This document shows positions 5,427-16,300 of a stretch of DNA of 20,670 nt, in pieces. Position 1 is the first letter of the stretch. Every line of letters starts with the position of its first letter. The notes under the pieces are model-generated. The model was given only the letters and a program-made list of their open reading frames with translations. It was not told where the DNA came from and ran no database searches. The DNA is from Clostridia bacterium (lineage in GTDB: Bacteria; Bacillota; Clostridia; Christensenellales; UBA1242), in the NCBI GenBank assembly GCA_900768425.1, contig CAAGCR010000070.1, positions 1-20,670 of the forward strand. Direction: 5' to 3'. Made by a program: the position numbers and the translations under genes.

Positions 5427-6129
5427 TTTCACTCTCCAAGAAAACATTTTCTAAGGTACTGTCTTTTTTAATTTCTGCCATCGTGCCGTTTGCAATAATT
5501 TTGCCATCTTTAATTATGGCAACTTTGTTACATAACTTTTCGGCAACATCTAAAACGTGAGTGGAGAAGAAGATTGCTCCGCCATTTTTGACAAAGTTTT
5601 GCATTGTTCCTTTTAAAATGTATGTCGCTTTGGGGTCAAGTCCAACAAAAGGCTCGTCTAAAATTAAAAGTTTAGGCTCGTGTATAAAAGCAGAAATTAA
5701 TACAAGTTTTTGTCGCATTCCGTGTGAATAGGTTGATATTTGATTGTTTAAATTATTTATAAGTTCAAGTTCGGTCGCATATTTTTTTGTTAAATCTTCA
5801 CGTTTTTTCTTGTCAACTTTAAAAAAGTCCGCAACCAAATTAATATATTGAATGCCGGTAAGTGCAGGATAAATGTCAGGATTATCAGGCACATAAGCAA
5901 TTTTTTGCTTGCATAAAATAGGATTTTCTTTAATAGATACTCCATCAATTATTATGTCACCACTGGTAATATCGTTTATTCCAACAATACTTTTAATGGT
6001 GGTTGTTTTGCCCGCACCATTGTGACCAATAAAGGCAAAAATATCGCCACTTTCAACCTTTAAATTTACCTTATCGGCTCCAACCTTATTATTTGGATAA
6101 ATTTTTGTGTAATCTTTTAACTCTAACAT
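5419..6129 (-). CDS. ABC transporter ATP-binding protein
   Basis: The 236-residue protein is a complete ATPase domain. It has Walker A GHNGAGKT (residues 35-42), signature SHGMR (135-139), Walker B LLILDEP (154-160) with catalytic E159, D-loop GLDP and switch H191. The Q-loop position reads YVPDNP (79-84), Asp in place of Gln, as seen in the BcrA/EcsA-like exporter branch. Together with the overlapping permease gene it would form a homodimeric-ATPase exporter. ATG 6129 follows AAGGAG at five bases. The helicase gene ends 76 bases upstream on the same strand and I see no hairpin terminator between them, so cotranscription is possible. A weak TTTATC-18-TATATT pair in the gap could serve as a separate promoter. 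Confidence 0.95.
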   Translation of the reverse strand: MLELKDYTKIYPNNKVGADKVNLKVESGDIFAFIGHNGAGKTTTIKSIVGINDITSGDIIIDGVSIKENPILCKQKIAYVPDNPDIYPALTGIQYINLVADFFKVDKKKREDLTKKYATELELINNLNNQISTYSHGMRQKLVLISAFIHEPKLLILDEPFVGLDPKATYILKGTMQNFVKNGGAIFFSTHVLDVAEKLCNKVAIIKDGKIIANGTMAEIKKDSTLENVFLESENV

Positions 6130-6205
6130 ATTATCTCCTTTTTTATTTAATAATTTAACTTAAATATATTAATACAGATTGTTGCAGATAAATTTAAAAT
6201 GGTTT

Positions 6206-9200
6206 TTATTTCTCCAACATACTCTTTTCAATTTTTGCTATTTTCTTTTTTATGGCGGTTATTACTTTGGTTTTGCTTAGCCACCAGTCACGACTCCAAA
6301 TTCTATATATGTTCCAGCCACGACTTGTCATAAATGATGGGTGATATACATCGCGTTCTAAAATACTATCACTGCTGTCTTTTGCGGAGTAGTCAAACTC
6401 TATTCCTAAAATATATTTATCTTTGCGTTTATTATATATTGCAAGTGGTAGTTTATAGTTTGCATTGCCTAAATTTCGCTCAACTGTGTAGCCTTCATCT
6501 TTTAAACATTGTTCAACTTCTAGCACCATTTTTTCGTTTAGGTCAGTTGTATTTAATTGCTTATCTGGAAGCAAGCCGTCTAAAATTACACCTGTTTCAA
6601 TTTTGTTACCACTAGAAACTGCTCTTACATATCTTAAATATTCTTTAAATAGTTTAGGGCCTATATTTTTTGAGCCGGAAACATTTAACTCTTCTGGTTC
6701 AATGCTGGTTACAACATAAATTTTTTGTTTTGCTCTAGTTATGGCAACATTCAATCTGTTTTCGCCACCTTCGTTAGAAAGCGAACCAAATCTTGCAACT
6801 ACCTTTCCATATTCGTTTTGTGCATAGCCGATAGAGAAAATAATTATATCGCGTTCATCACCTTGCACATTTTCAATGTTTTTAATAAATAAACTAATAT
6901 CTTCGCCATTTTCTTTTCGGTTTTGTTCTAAAAGAAGTGCATTTCTAAATTCAATATCTTTGTTAGAAAGTTTTTCAATTTCATCTTCAATGGCGCTTTC
7001 TTGTTCAATGTTAAAGGTGATAATACCAATACTGCCTGTTCTTTTCTTGTCTTTTAAAAGTTTTGCCAAAAGTTCGGTAACGGCTTTGGCTTCTGCTTCA
7101 TTTTTAGTGCCTATCCATTTGCCATCCACTTTAATTCTTTCAATAGAATGGTCTTTATTATTCTTTGAAACATCGGGAGCAATCTGCAATTTTTTAGAAT
7201 AGAAAGCATAGTTAGAGAAGTTAATAAGTGCTTCGCTACGGCTTCTGTAATGGTAGGTTAAATTGCTACTAAAGTAACGTGATGTGGCAAGGTCTAACAA
7301 ACTTTCTACTTCAAGGGCGGCTTGAGTAGAGTAGTCTAAATCGTCTAAATTCTCATTGCCCATATATCTTTTTAAGAATGTTGCGGTTGGGCGAAGTTGT
7401 TTGCTATCACCGGCAACGACAATATGTTTACCCCTATATATGCAAGGCAAGGTGTTTTCCACAAACACTTGTGATGCTTCATCAAACACAACATAGTCAA
7501 ACATTTCACGTTCTAATGGTAAAATTTGGCTGGCAATTTCCGGACTTAGTAAAAAGCAAGGGAATAATCTTAAAATGTAATCTTTATAAACCTGCATACT
7601 TTTTCTAATAGGCCATAAATTTTGTTGTTTAGTTATTTGATATAAAAAGTTCTTGCTTTTTTCGGTGTCTTTATCATAAAACTCTCTATATTCATTTGCG
7701 TTCTTTTCGTAACATAGACGTTTATCTAAACTTAACATTTCTTCTTTTAAACTTAAAATTCTGTTGCGAATATTGGCAAAATCTGCAAGTTTAGATAAAT
7801 CTTCTTTATGGGCATTTTCAAGCACAATAACTTCGTTGTAGGTTCTAAATATAACCATTTTATCCACAATATATTTAAAATCTTTAAAACTATTGCTGTT
7901 TTTATATGCAAAATTCAAAATTTCTTTTTCGTTATCGGTTAATTCGCTTAAACACATATTAATATCACGAATTTCAACATAGTCGTTTAAGGCATTTGAA
8001 AGCATTTTTAAATATAGAGTGTTACCGCTGACAATATTGTCTAAGGTCAATAAATAACCTTTTGGTTTTAACACTTTTTTTAATACTTCATATTTAGATA
8101 TGTATTCTTTTAAGTCGGCAAGAGTGCTGTCAAAAGATGCTTCTATCTCTTTTTCATACTTGTTTGCCTTGTTTTTAACAAAAGGGTATATAGGCAAAAT
8201 TATATGGCTTGTGTTTAGACGAGAATACAACTTTGGATTTTGCGTGCTTGCTATATATTTTGTTAAAGGTTTATAGTCTATTTGTTCATTTTCGTTATGT
8301 TCCAAATAATAACTTAACAAATCTCTTGCGTAAGGGCTTTTTGTCATATCAAAAGGAATAAACTTGTCATTTATTGCACTCTTAATTAAATTTTGTGCTT
8401 GGCTTAAAGTGTGAATATCTATGTCGCTTTTAATATAGTCAATTAAAGGGTTTACTTGCTTTTTTTCTAGGAATCTAAAATATAGATTATCTTTTTTCTT
8501 GTCTTTAATTAATCTAATAGCTTCGCTAATTTCGGCAAAATTCATCTCCATAATTTTAGGCGAATTTTGCATATTTTTAAATATTGTATAATCTTTGCTA
8601 TTTTTTCCGATTATTTCGGAATTTGCATACATTTGTTGTAAGTTTAGTCCATATGGTTGAACATCAAAAAGCACATTATTAATTGTGTTTAATTCTTCCA
8701 CTTCGCTTGCAATTTGTTTTTGCAAATCGTGATATTTTTCAAGTGATGCGGTTTCTTCTATCTGCATAACATTTTCGTGTTCTTGTTTTGCCTTTTGATA
8801 GAATTCATTTTTTGCCTTGTCACTATCGGTAATTAACATTGCCTTTTGGTTTAGCACTGCAAGACGGTTATAAACAACATCAAGTGCCGCTTTCTTTTGA
8901 CTCACAACCAGCACTCTTTTGCCTTTTGTTAAGGCATCGGTAATAACATTAACAATGGTTTGACTTTTACCTGTTCCCGGTGGGCCATAAATAACCATAT
9001 TAGAATTTTTGTTTAAGTTTTTAATGGTTTCTTCTTGTGCAAAATCAAGTGCACTTACTGGGAAAATATCTTCATTAACTTTTTTATTTTTCTTTGGTTG
9101 TTTTGCAAAAAGTAATTCATCAATGGCAGGGGTAGTAAGTTGCTTCTTTTCCAAAACTTCATAATCGTTATATATGCTGTTAGTTAAAGGAAATCTACCA

Positions 9201-10000
9201 AGCACACAATAATTTTTAATTTCTAGCGAATTAATGTGGGCAGGGTCTTGTTCTCTAAATGCATATAACGTGTCCTCTTTTGTGTAGTTTATATTCACAC
9301 CAAAAGTTTTTAAATAGTTTATAACATCTCCAATACATTTAAAACCGCTAGCTTTTAAATCATCATAATCGGTTTCTAGTTCATCAATGTTTAAGCGTTT
9401 TTGTGTGGCATAAGCAAATAACAAAACTTTGTTTAATTTTATTGTTTCGCTTTGCAAAAGTTCTATGCTTGCAACCGACTCATTTTCAATATTAATCGCA
9501 ACTGGGAACATAATAAGTGGCGCTTTAACCATTAAGTCTCTGCCAATAAAACCTTCAACAAAAGGATAGCCAACATATAACTCATATCTGCCGGTTTCTT
9601 TGTCTAATTCTTCAATTTCACGTTTTAATTGTTTTAAGCAAGTGGTTTCGTGAATCATCATCTTTTTAAGTTCTTGCTTGCGGACTCTTTCAAGTTTTAA
9701 ACTGTCGATTTTTTCTTCGCCATTTTCATCAATATATGTGGTTTTATATTTATTTAATTTACCTTCAACATTCAAATTGTCATAAATATATTTTTTATTT
9801 TCTTTGCCTATAATTTCATACTCACTTTTTTTGCCAGTCCATAAAAAATTGATAAAATCATTTGCAACATCAATATTATTTGCAAATAATTTACCTAAAT
9901 CGTAACTAAATTTATTTGTAATTCTTCTAGAATACAAACTGCGGTTTTTACCGCTTATTTCAATTAATCTTTGTTTATATTGTTTATATATTTTACTCAT
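6206..10000 (-). CDS. SF1 helicase with DUF4011-like N-terminus and Vsr/MTES-type nuclease-like C-terminus (Hhe-like)
   Basis: The 1264-residue protein begins with RLIEISGKNRSLY, matching the KLLDLSxRNRLLN opening of DUF4011-type helicases. UPF1-type SF1 motifs follow: Walker A GPPGTGKS (339-346), motif II DEAS (D840-E841), motif III GDSKQLRPT (Q868), YHYRSR (R919), NVQGDERD (Q1046) and NVAITRAK (R1089). About 490 residues, mostly helical and charged, separate motifs I and II. Residues about 1165-1250 resemble the REase_MTES_1575/Vsr-like nuclease domain, with LGIEFD (E1201, D1203) and RGWNIYRIWSRDWW. The acidic residue usually found in RIDLAV is replaced: here the strand reads YKLPLAI with P1185, so nuclease activity is doubtful. 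Proteins of this architecture include Hhe, reported as a single-gene antiphage system. A general nucleic-acid repair or RNA role is the alternative. ATG 10000 follows GAAGGT. Confidence 0.8.
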   Translation of the reverse strand: MSKIYKQYKQRLIEISGKNRSLYSRRITNKFSYDLGKLFANNIDVANDFINFLWTGKKSEYEIIGKENKKYIYDNLNVEGKLNKYKTTYIDENGEEKIDSLKLERVRKQELKKMMIHETTCLKQLKREIEELDKETGRYELYVGYPFVEGFIGRDLMVKAPLIMFPVAINIENESVASIELLQSETIKLNKVLLFAYATQKRLNIDELETDYDDLKASGFKCIGDVINYLKTFGVNINYTKEDTLYAFREQDPAHINSLEIKNYCVLGRFPLTNSIYNDYEVLEKKQLTTPAIDELLFAKQPKKNKKVNEDIFPVSALDFAQEETIKNLNKNSNMVIYGPPGTGKSQTIVNVITDALTKGKRVLVVSQKKAALDVVYNRLAVLNQKAMLITDSDKAKNEFYQKAKQEHENVMQIEETASLEKYHDLQKQIASEVEELNTINNVLFDVQPYGLNLQQMYANSEIIGKNSKDYTIFKNMQNSPKIMEMNFAEISEAIRLIKDKKKDNLYFRFLEKKQVNPLIDYIKSDIDIHTLSQAQNLIKSAINDKFIPFDMTKSPYARDLLSYYLEHNENEQIDYKPLTKYIASTQNPKLYSRLNTSHIILPIYPFVKNKANKYEKEIEASFDSTLADLKEYISKYEVLKKVLKPKGYLLTLDNIVSGNTLYLKMLSNALNDYVEIRDINMCLSELTDNEKEILNFAYKNSNSFKDFKYIVDKMVIFRTYNEVIVLENAHKEDLSKLADFANIRNRILSLKEEMLSLDKRLCYEKNANEYREFYDKDTEKSKNFLYQITKQQNLWPIRKSMQVYKDYILRLFPCFLLSPEIASQILPLEREMFDYVVFDEASQVFVENTLPCIYRGKHIVVAGDSKQLRPTATFLKRYMGNENLDDLDYSTQAALEVESLLDLATSRYFSSNLTYHYRSRSEALINFSNYAFYSKKLQIAPDVSKNNKDHSIERIKVDGKWIGTKNEAEAKAVTELLAKLLKDKKRTGSIGIITFNIEQESAIEDEIEKLSNKDIEFRNALLLEQNRKENGEDISLFIKNIENVQGDERDIIIFSIGYAQNEYGKVVARFGSLSNEGGENRLNVAITRAKQKIYVVTSIEPEELNVSGSKNIGPKLFKEYLRYVRAVSSGNKIETGVILDGLLPDKQLNTTDLNEKMVLEVEQCLKDEGYTVERNLGNANYKLPLAIYNKRKDKYILGIEFDYSAKDSSDSILERDVYHPSFMTSRGWNIYRIWSRDWWLSKTKVITAIKKKIAKIEKSMLEK

Positions 10001-10018
10001 AATTTACCTTCTGCAAAA

Positions 10019-10027
10019 AATATATCA
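10019..10027 (-). promoter_or_regulatory. Extended -10 promoter of the helicase gene
   Basis: On the minus strand TGATATATT fits TGnTATAAT. A poor -35 (TTTATT) is 17 bases upstream. Transcription would begin near 10012, immediately before the ribosome binding site GAAGGT (10006-10011), leaving a leader of about a dozen bases. Confidence 0.4.
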
Positions 10028-10150
10028 CAAATTAATTAAAAAATAAAGAGCAAAATAAAAATATTTTAAAATAAAAATAAAAAATATTTAAGTTTATTTT
10101 GTGAATAATGAAAAAAAGTATTTGTTTGCTTTTGAAATTGGTAAAAAATA

Positions 10151-10166
10151 TTTAGATTAATCTAAA
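10151..10166. promoter_or_regulatory. Perfect 16-bp palindrome in the divergent region
   Basis: TTTAGATTAATCTAAA equals its reverse complement. It lies about 80 bases upstream of the -35 box of the giant gene and about 130 bases from the helicase promoter, so it could bind a dimeric regulator of either gene. The regulator is not identifiable. Confidence 0.4.
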
Positions 10167-10247
10167 AGTCAACGAAAAGGTTTTGGAGGAATTTTTTGTT
10201 TTTTTATAATTAATATAAAATATTATAAATAATTAACTAAAATTTAT

Positions 10248-10277
10248 TTGATAAATGTTGGCTAAAAGTGTTAAAAT
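10248..10277 (+). promoter_or_regulatory. Promoter of the giant lipoprotein gene
   Basis: TTGATA (10248-10253) and TAAAAT (10272-10277) are 18 bases apart, and TG at 10269-10270 makes the -10 extended. The expected leader is about 36 bases and contains the ribosome binding site AGAGG (10309-10313). Confidence 0.5.
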
Positions 10278-10319
10278 AAATCATAAAAGGAAAAATCTAT
10301 AATTATTTAGAGGAAAATT

Positions 10320-13300
10320 ATGAAAAAAAGAAACTTTAAATTTTATTTAACAATGCTAACTTTGGTGTTTGGTGCTTTTTTGCTTTCCGCTTGTGGTGGC
10401 AAAGGTACATTAACATTCAACCAAGCAGAACTTGTTATGGGAATGAATGAAGAACTAGAGCTAAAAGATTTAGTTACTTTAAAAGACACAACAATAAACG
10501 ACATCACTTTTGAGAGCAGTGACTCTAACATTGTTGTAATTTCTCCAAGACAAACCATAATTGCAGGACAAACTGAAGGCAGTGCAATAATCACCGCCAA
10601 AGGCTTTTCCGGTTGTATTGAAATTACCGTAAAGGGCGAAAAAGAAAAATTTTCCGCACCAACAAATATTCATTACAATAGCGAAAGCAGTTGCATAGAG
10701 TGGGATAATGTATATTCTGGCAATGTGGTGGCAAATAATTTTAGAGTTAATATAACCAAAGGTGAAGAAGAACCACAATCTTTTGTGGTAAATAAAAATT
10801 ATTACGAACTTAGTGACTATGGTGAATTTAAAGTTACCATTACTTGTCTTTCTCGTAATGGCATAAAAGAGTCAGATGAAAGTGGTGAGTATAAATTTAC
10901 AAAACTATCCGAACCTTTCGATATTCAATATAATGCAAACACCAATACTTTATCTTGGCAAGCAGGGGAAGATGCTCAAGCCTTCTATATTAAAAAAGAT
11001 GGCGTGCTAAGTCAAAAGCTTGTTTACAAAACATATGAATTGGAATTAACTGAAGAAAAAGAATACAAAATCAGCATTCTTACAACAACACTTAATAATG
11101 GTAACGATGTGTTCGGCTCAGAGAGTAAAGAATTGACATTAACAAGACTGGCTTCACCACAAATTACCATAAACCAAGGTGTAATGTCTTGGACAGATTC
11201 ACAAAAAGGCGTAGACCATTATGAAGTGTCTATTTATAATAGTCAAGGCTTAGTAAAAACAGCAAACATTCCATACAATGGCACAACCTACACATTTAAA
11301 CTTTCAGGACAGGCAAGCGGAACATATAATGTAAAAGTTCAAGCAATAGGTGATTCTACAAACGGACTTTTCAGTGTGGACCAACACTACCTAAATAGTG
11401 CAGTAAGCGAAAGTGGAGATATATTAAAACTAGAAAAACCAACACTGTTATTTGATAAAGCAAATAAGAAGATTTCTTTGTTAGATTTTAATTTGACAAA
11501 CGCATATAAATATGCTGTAACAGTAAACTACAATGGTCAGTTCTTAGAGGAGTTAGACATATCCGCTACTGGCGAGTGTGTATATGATTTCGCAAAAGCG
11601 GGAACATATACTCTCACAGCATCTAACAAGGCAACAAACAATAAACAATTAAATTCCGAAACAAGTGAAGAAATTGTTGTAACAAAACTTGCAATATTAG
11701 ATAATATCCGCCAAAGTGTAGACAATTCTGGCAATTATGTTTTAACAAATTTATCATTAAGTGGAGCTACAAAATTTGTTGTTGAAAAAGAATACCAAGG
11801 TGCGAAACAAACACTAACTCTTGCAAACGGCAACTATGGTCAAGCAAATGAAATTTTTGCAAATCAAGGTAATTACAAAATTATAATCACCGCATCGGGT
11901 GATGACTCGGCAAACCACTATGTTTTAGATGGTACAACCACTTTAAATGTAGAAAGATTAAGCAATCCAACTCTAACCGATGACGGCAGTAAAATTGTTT
12001 GGGATAAAGTAAGCAACATAAGTGGCATAATTTATAGTTATGAAATAAATGATGATGAAACACTAAAAGGCTCAACAACAAACACCTATTATGATTACAA
12101 CAACCTACCAGCCGGACTATACACAATTAAAGTAACATCAAAAAGCGGTGTTGCAAGCGGTGAAGGCACTCTTATTTTAGATGCGTTTAGTTTTGCAAGC
12201 ATTAATTTTGAAATTACAAAAACCATAGCTTCATCACAATTAAGCGTGGTTAGAAGTGAAACAGGCTATAACCTAAACATTACACCGGTACAAAATGCAA
12301 ATAAATATTTGGTTAAAATAAATGGTGAAATATTTAAAAATGTTAATTACGAAAACGAGGAAGTTGTTGTAGTTGCACTTGAAGATTTCTTTGCAAATAA
12401 AGGCAAAGGCACAAATGGTTTGGTATATACAATAGAAGTGCAAGCAAGCAATACCGAAAATGACCACTATTTACCAAGTGAATTTTCAACAGTAGATGTA
12501 GAAAAAATCACCGTACCAACAACTTTCAATGTTTCAGAAACCGAAGTCGTTTCAGTAACTAAAAATCAAAAATATATAACCGATTTTGAAATATATATCA
12601 ATGATGAAAAAACAAATGTTTTAAATGTGGCTGTAAAAGATTTTACAGTAAAAGTTAAATATATTTCCGATGTTCAAAAACATGACAATAAATATTATTT
12701 AGACAGTGATTTTGCAAACTTCACATTAAAGAGAATACCTTTAAATATTGAATTCTACGGCTCAATCGCAAAATGGGTAATAACCGAAACCGAACAATCA
12801 TATACCGCAAAACTTAACTTTGTACAAAGCGGAAGCACAGTGTTTAGCACTCCGGTTGACCAAATTCCTCTATTTGATATTGCAAGCATAGACTTAACTC
12901 GTTTAGGGTTAGACTTGTCTGTTGGCTTTACCGGCAATGTAACTTGCGACTTCGGTAATATTACGGGAAGTATTGCAGGTGAGTATTTAGATGGCAAATT
13001 TGTAAGCGGAACAGATGGCGAACTAACAAATTACTACATTAATAATAAATCAAATAGCATAACATTAAAATTTGCAGATGCAGAATTAAACTTTAATGCA
13101 GTTGAAGATGCTGGCAATGTAAAACTATCTTGGACACAAAAACAAGACTGCACCTACACTCTATTTGATAGCAAAACAAATCACGAAGTTGCGGAAGGTG
13201 AAGTAATAGTAGATTCTGGAGTTTATAAAGATGTTAAAAATTATTTAATAACACTAAACGAAAAATTACAAGATGAACAAACTGTTTACGTTGCATACAT

Positions 13301-16300
13301 CAACCGCCTAGCTCCTATTGCAAACTTAACAATTAACGAAGATGAAACAATTTCGGTTGCAGAACAAACCGGTGCAGAAAAAGCGGTAATTACAAAAGGT
13401 GAACAAGGAATAGAAAACTTACAAGACATCACAACATCTACCGAAGTTGTTAAAGCAAAATATGTTGCAAAAACAAATGTAAATTCTTATACCTTCTACT
13501 TAAATAGTGAAGAAAAAACATATTCTTTTGCAAGACTAACTAAACTTAATACTACTACTAACTTAAATATATATAACAATATAATTAGCTGGACAAAAGA
13601 AGATTCGGCAAATTATGAATATTTGGTTAAATTTTACGATGATAGCGCAAGTGAAGCCAAATTTGTAACCTTGTCTAATGCGGAAATTAACAGCATTGAC
13701 TTAACAAAACAAGAGTATCAACAAATTATAAAGAGTTTAACGGGTAAAAAATACATTGCAATTCAAAAGAATGCAGGTTCATTTATTGCTAAAACCGATA
13801 ATGTAAATTACCTATCATCTGTTTATTGCGATAGTGTTCTATTAAAAATAATTGTTGCTCCAACAAACGTTAAAATTGAAGCAACAAATGATTTAACCCA
13901 AGATGAATTAAAAATTACTTGGGAACAAAACACCGAAGGTGTGGAAATTGCAAAATATGTAATAGCAATCACACACAATGGTCAAACTCAGGAAATTGAA
14001 TCTAACGGCTCTTTAATTATTGATTCAGCAAGCGACCTATTCAAAGCCGAAGGCGAGTGGAAAGTAAAAGTTAAAGCGCTTGGCTCTAATGACACAATAA
14101 TGTCAGATTATAGCGAAGAAGTTTCTATAGTAAGACTAAAACAATCTGCAAGTCTGGCACTAGCAAAAACTGGTGAAATCACTTGGGGACAAGTAGAAAA
14201 AGTTAAAGAATATAAACTTATATACGAATATACAAATGCATCTGGCGAAAAAGTAACAAATTCTGTAATTTGTGATAATGTTACAACTCTTAGCGATATA
14301 TTTGTAGAATGTTTAAATGATACATTCTCAGGCGACATTAATTTAACATTATATGCTCTTGGCGATAAAACAACAACACTTACAAGCATTAAAACCGCAA
14401 CATTTACAAGACTTACAACTCCAACAATTAATGTTCAAAACGATAGAATAGCAATTACAAACTACGACATTTATCCACAAGATACAGAAATATATGTTGT
14501 TGCAAAAATAGATGGCAATGTTGTAATAAATAGCAATGTAACCATTGAAAAAGACAATGCAAACAATAATGTTTGGTACTTGCCAACAGAATTTAAGTAT
14601 GTCAACGAACAAGGTCAAACAGTAGTTGTAGATTTATCTACACAAAAAGTATGCGAAATTAATATTACGGCAAAAAATCAAAATGCAAAATATTTAGATT
14701 CTAACATAACATCATGCAATGTGACAGCATTATCGCCTATAACAAACTTGCGTTTCTATAGAGATAATCAAGGTGTAATTCACTTTAAAGCGGACAACCC
14801 TAACACAAATGTTACCACAGTTGAATTAAGAGTCGGTTTAATCACCAAAACATTCAACGGAAATATTGATTTTGCTCTTGATAACGAAGCATTAAAAATA
14901 TTCGGTAGTGCATGGCAACTAGATGTTCAGGCAATGGGTGAAAATAAAGATTCTGTTGACTATATTAATAGTAAAATAACCACAATTAAAGGCACAAAAC
15001 TAAATACCGTTGCACTAAACAGTGTGGGAACAAGAGATGGCGCAGTTGTTTGGCAAGCAATTAACGGTGCAACTGATTATAGACTATGTATAGATGAAAA
15101 TGTATACAAAGAGGGCTATAAACAAGACCGTAGGGAAGCACTAAGAGATAGTTCTTTTGCAAGCGGTGAACACATTTTAACAATTAAAGCATTAGGAAAT
15201 ATTTTATCCGAAGAAGTCACAACAAATATTGTACTAGATAGTGATTACTCATTGACATACACAGTAACAAAACTTCCGGAATTATCTGACCTAGCAGTTA
15301 AAAACGGATATTTCACCTTTACAGAAATACCAAAAGCATCAGATTATGTTATGGCAGTATACGCTGATTTATCCGGTGATATAATTGCCGAATATTCTAT
15401 GGAAAAAGTAGAAGATTTTCCGGCACAAGAACAATTTACATATTATCATAATAAATTATTGTTAGAAAAATTAAAGACAAATCCAAAACTATACATTAGG
15501 GTTTATAACAAAACTCTTGAAGATAATTATGTATATTCTAACTTTGCATTAACCGAATTTGGCGGAGTTAAAGATGACTATATCTTAGTTACAAGATTGG
15601 AAAACGCAAACGATGTTGTTTCGCTATATCATCCACTTAAACCGGATGCAATACAAACCGACTATTTAACCACAATAGCAAAATGGAATACAAACGAAAA
15701 TGCAAACAACGGATATGTATTAAATATAGATGGCGAATTGCAAACATTAACCGAAAACAACTACACATTAGATAAAGATAGCGATTGGACTACCGGTGAA
15801 CACAAGATAAAATATAAACAATTAGGTTCATCTGGAATGACCACCGGCAGACTTGCATACTTAACCGCAGACTTTAGTAATGAACTTGTTGTAACAAAAT
15901 TAAAACCGGTAACAATCAACATATCATTATTACCAGCAGGCACACAAGAATTGTGCTTAACATATAACACAGTTGCCGGAGCAGATAAATATTATGCATT
16001 CTTAGATGATGTATATTTCAAAGAATATAGCAATTCAAGTGACAACATTGCACTACAAATGGAAGAACTTGAATCCGGCAAAGTATACGAAACGTTCGGT
16101 ATGCGTGCTGTCAATACACTTGATGTAACATATCTTGCAAGTTATATTAACTATGTAACAGTTCTAGACTCTGAAGGCTCAGAATATCCTGTTGCTAAAA
16201 AGCTTAAAGTTTCTAAACTAACATCTCCACAGCAACCAACCTTTAAAGATGGTGCATTCTACTGGGAATTATCAGATAATGACTGGCAAAAAATATTATT

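Larger units (their letters stand above)
10001..10319. other. Divergent promoter region between the helicase and the giant lipoprotein genes
   Basis: These 319 bases are extremely A/T-rich, with repeated short A tracts between 10038 and 10084 that could bend DNA. They hold an extended -10 for the helicase (10019-10027), a perfect 16-bp palindrome (10151-10166), a stray GGAGGA (10185-10190) with no usable start codon after it, and a promoter for the giant lipoprotein (10248-10277). I see no gene. Confidence 0.6.

Noticed and set aside
5427..5447. Upstream ATG start for the ABC permease
   Set aside because: It has no ribosome binding site, and ATG 5426 is preceded by GGAGAG and overlaps the ATPase stop in the usual coupled way.
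6130..6205. Terminator between the helicase and the ABC ATPase genes
   Set aside because: No stem with a following T tract is visible on the minus strand in this 76-base gap.
10185..10215. Small gene after the GGAGGA in the divergent region
   Set aside because: No ATG, GTG or TTG at a suitable distance opens a frame longer than a few codons.
14349..14618. Antisense open frames inside the giant lipoprotein gene, such as a Cys-rich 89-codon frame
   Set aside because: They mirror the repetitive Asn/Thr/Ala codons of the sense strand, lack ribosome binding sites and match nothing recognisable.
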